Assembly (NCBI RefSeq): GCF_000247815.1
Contig: NC_021678.1
Location: 26,769,062 to 26,833,061, forward strand
DNA: 64,000 nucleotides
DNA from: Ficedula albicollis
Lineage: Eukaryota > Chordata > Aves > Passeriformes > Muscicapidae
Direction of reading: 5' to 3'
Shown: positions 58,240-64,000 of the stretch, piece after piece
Numbering within the stretch: position 1 is the first letter of the stretch
Layout of the letters: the number at the start of each line of letters is the position of its first letter
Translations under genes and position numbers: made by a program
The notes under the pieces: model-generated
The model's input: the letters and a program-made list of their open reading frames with translations, nothing else
The model's database searches: none
What the model was told of the DNA's origin: nothing

Positions 58240-61200
58240 GAGCCAGGTCTGCTTTGTGTTGCTTGAGTCACAAGGGAACAGTGATTGCAGGAGTAAATGT
58301 GCCAGTAGCAGCATGAGTGTGAGAGAAAGAAAGGGTATTTGGGGTGATGCCATCCACCTCCTGCTCTGGCCTGGCCCCATTATATCCCCTTAGTTCCTTC
58401 CAGCTGCAGCAAAGGCTGCTTGGCTGCTGCTGAGGGGCAGCAGCTGGACACACTTTACCTCATTACATTGCATATGTGCAAATTAAGCAGCAGCATAAAC
58501 AGGGAGTTGGCAGTAAATATGATTTATCTGCTACTGCAGAGAAGATCTTATCCCACTGAAAAGAAAGGGAGCCAAGTGATAGGGCTGAGTCCTTGAGTTG
58601 GCTTCTGGTAACTCTTGCCAAGGGACTCAGTCTGGAACATGCAGATTGGATTAATGGAGTCAGTAATACCAGGCTTAGAGCCTTGTTACGATCCTCCCTT
58701 TACCATTTCCTACTCTTCCTGCTGGGATGTACCTGGATGAAGACAAACAGCGCTGACAGCTCTAAGGACTCAGCTGGCTAAAGAGGGATGTTGATGCATG
58801 AAGTCTTTGGTCATCCTGTAGATCCTCAGAATGGCTTAATGCATTCCTGGGGCTTTTTTTGTTTGTTTTGCCATTTTGTACCGTTTTACTTTGACTCATC
58901 TACATTCATTTCTCTGTTCCAGGATCCAGGGATTTCTGCAGCTCAAGGAGCAGGGCCCACTGGAGGGAAGTCACTGTCATTGTGTTACAGGATGTGGGTA
59001 GGAGCTACAGTTACCCCCTGACCACCCCAGTGTGGAGCAGCTCCTACTTTTGAATAAGGATATGGGTGTTGCTGGGAAATCAAAGGTCATCTACTGTTTT
59101 AGGAGGTGGAGGCTTAAATGGAGGAAGGAGAAGCTTACAGCAAACACCTGACTCTGCCTGCATTTAATTATCTAATGTGTCAATGCACAAATACAAGCTC
59201 TGCTGACCTCGAACATGTAAAATTCCCGAGTCAACCCACTTCCCCTTGTCCCTCAGTGTTGTTTTCCATGCAAAGAGAGTACACTGGGGCTCTTGCTTCC
59301 TTTTTATGTTGAAGCCTTCAGGGGACATGGTTTGCATTTGTCTTTAATCAAAGCAGCTGCCTTGAGGTAACCTGTAGGACCACAGGAGCTGGGCTTGCAG
59401 AATATCTCACAAGCCAGTCAAAAGCTTGTCAGGTCCTGCCACATGGGGTGTTGTGGTCGAATACACAGAACCCTGCAGCAGTAAGAAACCTGTGTACAAG
59501 TGGAGGTGTGATGAGAGGGTTGGGTAGGGGGTTCAGCACAGCTCAGTAACCCACTGATAAAGCAGCAGCCCTTTCCACTTCATGGTTTGGACACCGCTCT
59601 CCTGAGGAAAATGGCTGAGATAATATCCATGGTAGGAAGGCATCTGGATTTGGGGGTGTTGGGGTTTTTTTCTTAACCAGGATTCCTAGCACTCAGGAAT
59701 GGCTGGCTCTTGTCAAACTTATCTCAGCTGATCCAAGGACCAGCAGAAGTTTACTGTAATATGCAATAATTCTCCATAGTGTAATCACCTCCTCAGGAAG
59801 CACCTTAATATTTAAATTGACTCTCTTCTGCTTTACAGGCACTCCAAACAGTCTTAGGTGGCAGATATAATATGTGCAAGGCTCCACAGCCCAGAAGGCA
59901 GTGAGACTTGGGTTTGCTCAGGGGTGTTGCCATGGGCATTGAGGGTTTCCAGCCATGCTCTACTGTGGGGATTTCTCTTATGAATTTTTCTAAGCATTAT
60001 TTCTGTTTTTACATTTCCTTTCATATGAATGGTGAAATTCCCTTTTTGCTCACACTAGTACTATCTGATGTGACTCTGCTCTTTGGGACTTAAAATAGAT
60101 ATTACATTACTTTATTCCTAGACCCTCAAAGTATCCATTTACATTACCACTTCCAGGCTGACTTAACCAAGTTTTATCTGCGAATTCCAGTCTAGTTTAA
60201 ATCCTGCAGCTGATTCTAAGGCATATTGCTGATGATTTCAGAGTGAGTCTTGAGCAGTTTGAATGGGCAGGAACACATCAAGACACAGCCTTTGTGCTCA
60301 GACCTTTTACAGCTCTGCTCTGTGTTAACCTGCATGCACTTGGACCATGAGACTCTATTTCCCAAGCCCTTTTCTTGCTCATAATGCTGATGGATCAATA
60401 GGGCCATTGTAACCTTCCACCTTATGCAGGTGCTTTTATTTAATGCCAGTTAAAATCTTTAAGACAAAGCACAGAGACTGTGTACAAGCCCACTTGTACT
60501 GGTTGGGTAGGTGCTATGAATTAGTTGGCAGGTTTTAATCCAGTAAAGCCTAGTTAACACTGTCCTTGTGCCCTAAGCTGATTATGATAAATAGGCATGT
60601 TGTGTCTTAGCAGACGCCTGAAATCAGATCAACCAAATGCAGTTGAACCGGCCAGGGGAGTTGGGTTTTTTTCTTCTCTTTCCTTTTTCTTTTTTCCCCC
60701 CCCTTTTAACTCCCTCAGTGGTAATACCACCTTGGCTTTGCAACCAAGGTCTGCTAAGGATGCAGTGATGGCAATTGGCTGCCATCCACCCACTGAGGTC
60801 ACGGAGATTAGAAGAACTTCTGCAGGAATGCTGCGAGCTCACGTGAGCCCTTGGCAGCTGCTGGCTCCCTCGCCCTTCTCAGCAGGGACTGTGCATCCCT
60901 GGCCAGAGGAGACCAGGAACAGAGTTATGAGGTGTGTGAAACTCAGAGGAGGTGGCTGCAGCAAACACAGATTCGTTCCTGCCCCTCCATCAGCAATATG
61001 CCCTTTGTGCAAGATGGGACAGGGGCTGCTTTGCCCTTCCTGTTCCCTGTTTGCAGGTGTAGAGAAGCCTCTGGCTTCCTAGAAAGCACTAAGGGTCACA
61101 CTCCTGGTTTCATCACCAGAGCTGGACATGTCCATGTGCCACTGCCCCCTGTGCAGGGGACAAGTCAGGATACAACTGTTGCCCCCATCAACAGGGAGAA

Positions 61201-64000
61201 TAAGTGAGGTTTGAAAGCCCAGAGCTCAAGGGGAGCCCCTGAACGCAGGAAGGAGCTTTCTGGTTTGGGGCATATCATTCCCGCTGGCCTTTTCAGTGAA
61301 AGAGTTTTCTGCAGCTCCCCAGGTATGATCCAGGACACATACAGGGAAGATTTCCTGTCCCAAGGGGGCTCCTGAGTGTTCCAGCATTTCATGTCTAAAT
61401 ACAGGCTCTGTTGAGCAGTTCAGGAGAATAAAGCTCCCATTTAGGATATTGCTGCTGCCTAAGAGGCTTTAGGGATTGTTGAAACTCTTGTCTCTTGGGA
61501 AACAGTCTGGATTCATCTGTTGCCAATTAGAGCCATGGGGTTGTGTGGAGGCCTGGGGTGAGTGTTTGAAGCTCTCAACCTTGCTGCCTACCTTTGGGGC
61601 TCTGTGAGGGTGATGCAGGGGCACAGGGAGGAGGGGACCCCTGCCACAAAGAGAAGCTGCCAAACCCCACCAGCAGCCTTGGAGTGATCTGGAACAGACA
61701 TCAGTAAGCAATGGCATGAATTAGGGCTTCCCTTGCATGCATGGTTGAGAGCTCTGTCCCCCACACACCCTGCCCAGGCACTCTGCTGTCACATGTGCAT
61801 GGAGGTGGCAGTATGGGGTGCCCCTACAAAGCCCCACACATGGCAGAGCAGGGCCTTAGCTGTGGGCTTGAATTGTTCCAGTGCAAAGCAAGTGGTGGGG
61901 GGTGGTTTCTGGAGCTTTTCACTACCCGAGTCCTGCAGTGTTTGCACAGCACTGACCTCAGTCTGGGTTCAGCTCTCCCACAGTGCCTGAGTGCATTATG
62001 AGTTTGTAGACACAACTGCCTGGAAACCAGGTACTCTCAGGAGCTTGTTGACTTTGCTGTGTTATTCATTTTGAATACCAGGTTTGAAAGGCAAACTGTG
62101 GCTTTGTGCTTATTTCCAGCTTCTGTTTACCTACCACATTCTTTCAGCTCTGAGAGCCTGTGTTTCATTCACCTTGATCTGCGAGTCTCCAGGTGACAGA
62201 CTTGTCCCCTTCCAGAGTGCTCCTCTCTCTGCCAAGGTAGCCCTTTCTTTGCAGCCACTCATTTGCCCTGTCTCATTTGCTTTCAGAGCCCAGTCTCTAA
62301 TTTACCTCCCCCACATCCTTTTTTGGCTAGTAAGTATTGTTTCATCTGTGGTTTCACTCCCCTTTTTTAATTCTTGACACATTTGGAGCATGCAGAAGGC
62401 TAGACCACCCAGGAGATGGACATGCTGGTCTAAGTGGTCTTACTGGTCTAAGTGCTACCCTGGTGAGCTGTCAGTGCAATGCAAAAGGGGCTAAAATACC
62501 TGATTTCTTCAGGCAGTTTTGTAAGGAGAGCTCCTTGGAAGAGAGGGACATGGCTTTTATGGGCTGTTACTCTGTTCTGCCCAATGTGCTTCACTGAGGA
62601 GGGGCAGCCAGGGAGAGATCCTACAGATCTGGGAAGGTACTGAGGTATCAAAGAGACAGCAGATGTGTGCTGAACTTTACAGTGCCTGGGTGCTGGTCAG
62701 GTGGCAGTGTAGTTTTGGTGAATTAGGAAATTACATTTGTCCGAGTTCAAACACTCTGGGCAGTCTGGTCATGGGCCAGCAGAAGGGAGGTCCAGTGGTA
62801 GATATGTCATGCCAGACAGCAGGGCTTCACAGAGTCTTGACTGGAAGAGCACTCAGAAAGCCTTGACATACAACTTGGCCTAAAGCAATGTCACTTCTTG
62901 CCCTTGTGTTTGGGTATATCCATCAAGGATCAGTGGGCAGGGGGTGAAACCAGCAGGAGAGAGTTGTACACACGACAGAAAAACACAAATCTCAGCAAAG
63001 CCTGATACAGGAAATATTAAAAGAGAGTATAAAGCCTATTTGGGTTTGGGGTTCTTCAGTAGTGGTATGTTACTCCATCTAATTAATTGCCCTAATGAGG
63101 GTGAGGCTCTTATCAGACCCATGAGAGAGTCCAGCTGGGAAGAGTGGGGGAGAAAATGGAGGGTTGATTAACATATAAAGAGTGGTAGTGAGAGGTAAAG
63201 ACTGCTGTTGACCACAAGCAAATTCAATCAGGCTGTCCTTTCCACTTTGCTTTCATGCTGAGAGCTGTTTGCTCACTGCAGAGTCATTGGGAACATTACT
63301 GAGAAGTGGGGAGGGTGGCATTCACTGGGAATGCTGCATCTGCACCAGTGGTGTGACTGCATCTCTCCTCACTGGAAAGAGTGAAGCTCTATGAGCTGAG
63401 GGGCTGTCAGTGCCTATTAATAAATAGGGATGAGGAATGTTTCTAGGCCCAGAACTGCAACAACAACAGCAAAACTGGTGATGCATGGGTTTGTTCTCTG
63501 AGTGTTCTGCATATATCCACAACCTCCCAGGCTGATTCTCAGCAAGAGCTGTGGTCCCCCAGGCACAGAGGAGCAAGAACCATTGCTCCTCTGCCTTGAG
63601 AGAGAGAGAGTTCAGGTATGAATGGTGAAAGATAATGAAAACCCTTTCCTCTTTCTTATGTAATTCAGGGTTTTGTTTTTTTTTAAAGAAGGCAATCAGG
63701 CTGTCTGACTATGATCCGTGTAGTGCCAAGAGATACAGCTGTGGGCTCAATGCTCCCAAACCTGCTGATGTTTGTCTGTGCTGCAGGTGTGCTGGACCTC
63801 AGTGGGTCAGGGGCAGAAAATGTAGGTGGTGTGTGGGTGTATAATGAAACCCCTGCACCCTTGTGCTGCTGTCAGGTTGCATCATATTTGCAATCAGACA
63901 AACAAATCAAGGGGCTGGGGAGCCCAGCCACTCTGCCTACTGACTAATCTTTGCTCCCCACGCCTCTGGCTGCTGATCCCTGCCGTGGGCTTTTGGCACA
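58240..64000. other. Unique non-coding stretch to window end
   Basis: No gene or mobile element is recognised. Minor items are a pyrimidine tract at about 60666-60707, a short imperfect repeat of CTGGTCTAAGTG at 62425-62436 and 62443-62454, and a (GA)n run at about 63597-63610. A forward frame of 161 codons at 60597-61082 has no recognisable domain. Confidence 0.5.

Noticed and set aside
60597..61082. Forward open frame of 161 codons
   Set aside because: Low-complexity pyrimidine-encoded start (poly Phe/Pro) and no recognisable domain.

Overview
The window reads as non-coding vertebrate nuclear DNA, most likely from a bird. Two degraded CR1 retrotransposon 3' ends (about 46628-46816 and 52237-52595) carry the ATTCTATGATTCT-type tail of the CR1 LINEs that dominate avian genomes. 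I recognised no L1, Alu or B-type mammalian repeat, and interspersed repeats look sparse. Base composition is moderately AT-rich and CpG-poor apart from one small patch. I recognise no protein-coding gene, tRNA or rRNA on either strand. Every open frame is short, overlaps frames on the other strand, or is a translation of a stop-free repeat. The window is best read as intergenic or intronic sequence of unknown gene context.

Layout. 1-7.1 kb: plain AT-rich sequence. 7.1-31.5 kb: plain sequence with six local tandem duplications (7.15, 10.7, 12.8, 20.6, 24.7 and 25.3 kb). 31.5-32.65 kb: a very large, almost perfect GGAGA pentanucleotide array, 100% purine on the + strand, with 213 uninterrupted copies in its main block. 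33-43.4 kb: one nested duplication, a T-rich segment of about 1.1 kb, a GGA tract and one candidate exon. 43.4-58.3 kb: the densest part. It holds most of the tandem duplications, including a 187-bp unit present twice in identical form, both CR1 fragments, compound CT/CA microsatellites, a G-quadruplex-forming telomere-like motif, a promoter-like repeat-rich unit that may be an old LTR, and a CpG-rich patch with an 18-bp perfect palindrome. 58.3-64 kb: plain sequence.

The strongest overall signal is the number of short, high-identity, head-to-tail duplications. I count about eighteen sites with units of about 20-190 bp and mostly two or three copies. One lies inside a CR1 element, so it formed after that insertion. 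Two sites share a long-short-long arrangement in which the outer copies are identical and the middle copy is truncated and more diverged. This suggests either frequent small tandem duplication and conversion in this lineage or an assembly artefact; the sequence alone cannot decide. No genes were found that work together here. A handful of splice-site-bounded segments are listed as low-confidence exon candidates.
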